NCBI RefSeq assembly: GCF_003351025.1
Contig: NZ_QPCG01000005.1
Span: forward strand, 1 to 64,000
Reading direction: 5' to 3'
From: Mucilaginibacter endophyticus
GTDB lineage: Bacteria > Bacteroidota > Bacteroidia > Sphingobacteriales > Sphingobacteriaceae
Length of the DNA stretch: 64,000 nt
In this document: piece by piece, positions 63,396 through 64,000 of the stretch
Layout: each line of letters starts with the position of its first letter
How positions within the stretch are numbered: position 1 is the stretch's first letter
Program-made: the position numbers and the translations under genes
Notes under the pieces: generated by a model
Seen by the model: the letters and a program-made list of their open reading frames with translations, nothing else
Told to the model about the DNA's origin: nothing
Databases searched by the model: none

Positions 63396-64000
63396 TTATG
63401 ACTTTTTGAGCACTATTTGCTCGTTAAGCATTTCGTACATTTTTTTACAGAACTCATGAAAATCTGAGTACTCTTCTTTAAAGTATATCGATTTTTTGTG
63501 GTCGATATTAAGGCGCACCATAATCTGCCCATCCTGTTCGGCTACCATCCGTTTAAAAACTATTGAATTATCGGGAGTGGCCATACTTACGCTTTTAGGC
63601 AATGCGTCAACCTTATAACCTGCAGGTAGTTTAAAAATACCGGTTATGGCGTAATTGTCACGATAGCCAAAGTTGATGTCGGTTGTACGGTTCTCGCTTA
63701 AAAACGGGTTTTTATTCAGATCGGTGAACAGGTTTGAATTAAAGTAGATATAGTTATCATCCGAACCGGTAAGATCAAGATCGAAGTTGATATTTTGACG
63801 TACCGGTAGTGTATCAATATCTATGTCTTGAATTTTTAGCGATGATATTTTGAGGTTGTTATTATTATCGCGCAGGTTTTCGATGTACTTTTTCTCGCCA
63901 TCGGTTTTATAATTCCTTATTACATTGATCCTGTTGTAGGCAAAGCTGCTGATATCGGCACTTCCGGCCATTTTGCCATCGGGCTTAATTTCGGCGTTGA
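63396..64000 (-). CDS. C-terminal part of a second DUF3857-type protein (5' end beyond window)
   Basis: The frame stays open to the window edge, upstream of the ATG at 63971 (it reads NAEIKPDGK before it), so 201 codons of a longer gene are seen. The sequence (TDINFGYRDNYAITGIFKLP, then AGYKVDALPKSVSM) matches the C-terminal DUF3858-like domain of DUF3857/transglutaminase proteins. The downstream gene is a relative, so the two form a tandem pair. Confidence 0.82.
   Translation of the reverse strand, partial: NAEIKPDGKMAGSADISSFAYNRINVIRNYKTDGEKKYIENLRDNNNNLKISSLKIQDIDIDTLPVRQNINFDLDLTGSDDNYIYFNSNLFTDLNKNPFLSENRTTDINFGYRDNYAITGIFKLPAGYKVDALPKSVSMATPDNSIVFKRMVAEQDGQIMVRLNIDHKKSIYFKEEYSDFHEFCKKMYEMLNEQIVLKKS

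Overview
The window comes from a Bacteroidota genome, most likely a soil-type Sphingobacteriaceae such as Mucilaginibacter. This is inferred from family content: a STN/TonB-dependent receptor with DUF4249 lipoproteins, a type IX secretion (type B) C-terminal domain, and Bacteroidetes-type promoters (TTTG at -33, TAnnTTTG at -7). Shine-Dalgarno sites are mostly absent. No database search was possible.

Layout. 1-3345: right end of a probable integrative element, with a cut-off YobI-type P-loop NTPase and a tyrosine integrase, abutting the 3' end of one of two tandem tRNA-Asp genes. 3.7-12.1 kb: an outer-membrane uptake cluster (STN/TonB receptor, two duplicated DUF4249 lipoproteins, an MG2 protein ending in a barrel-less plug-like domain). 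12.4-20.3 kb: VOC protein, two-component pair, DUF3127 protein with an SSB-like tail, THUMP RNA methyltransferase, HTH regulator, HD hydrolase, porin. 20.3-21.4 kb: a RAYT transposase beside seven GTAG-headed REP hairpins. 21.4-36 kb: HIT protein, GreA, an ECF sigma/YCII/CMD cassette, acyltransferase, hybrid kinase, DinB, SPFH protein, CapA-like protein, NlpC/P60 peptidase.

36-43.3 kb: pdhA and pdhC, then a trp operon (trpE, trpG, trpC, with no trpD) preceded by a promoter, a 22-codon Trp-rich leader peptide and an attenuator. 43.5-49 kb: a giant Ig/PKD-repeat T9SS surface protein. 49-64 kb: SGNH esterase, prolyl oligopeptidase, outer-membrane barrel, LpxH, RF1, Tex, a 2-hydroxyacid dehydrogenase, RuvC, Aat and two DUF3857 transglutaminase-like proteins (the second cut by the window edge).

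Most notable are the RAYT/REP locus, the near-leaderless trp attenuator, the rebuilding of the trpG N-terminus by a repeat that brings in a G8 tract, the integrative element at tRNA-Asp, and at least seven families of short palindromic repeats. Several genes have a -7 element ending only a few bases before the start codon, so leaderless mRNAs are probably common here.
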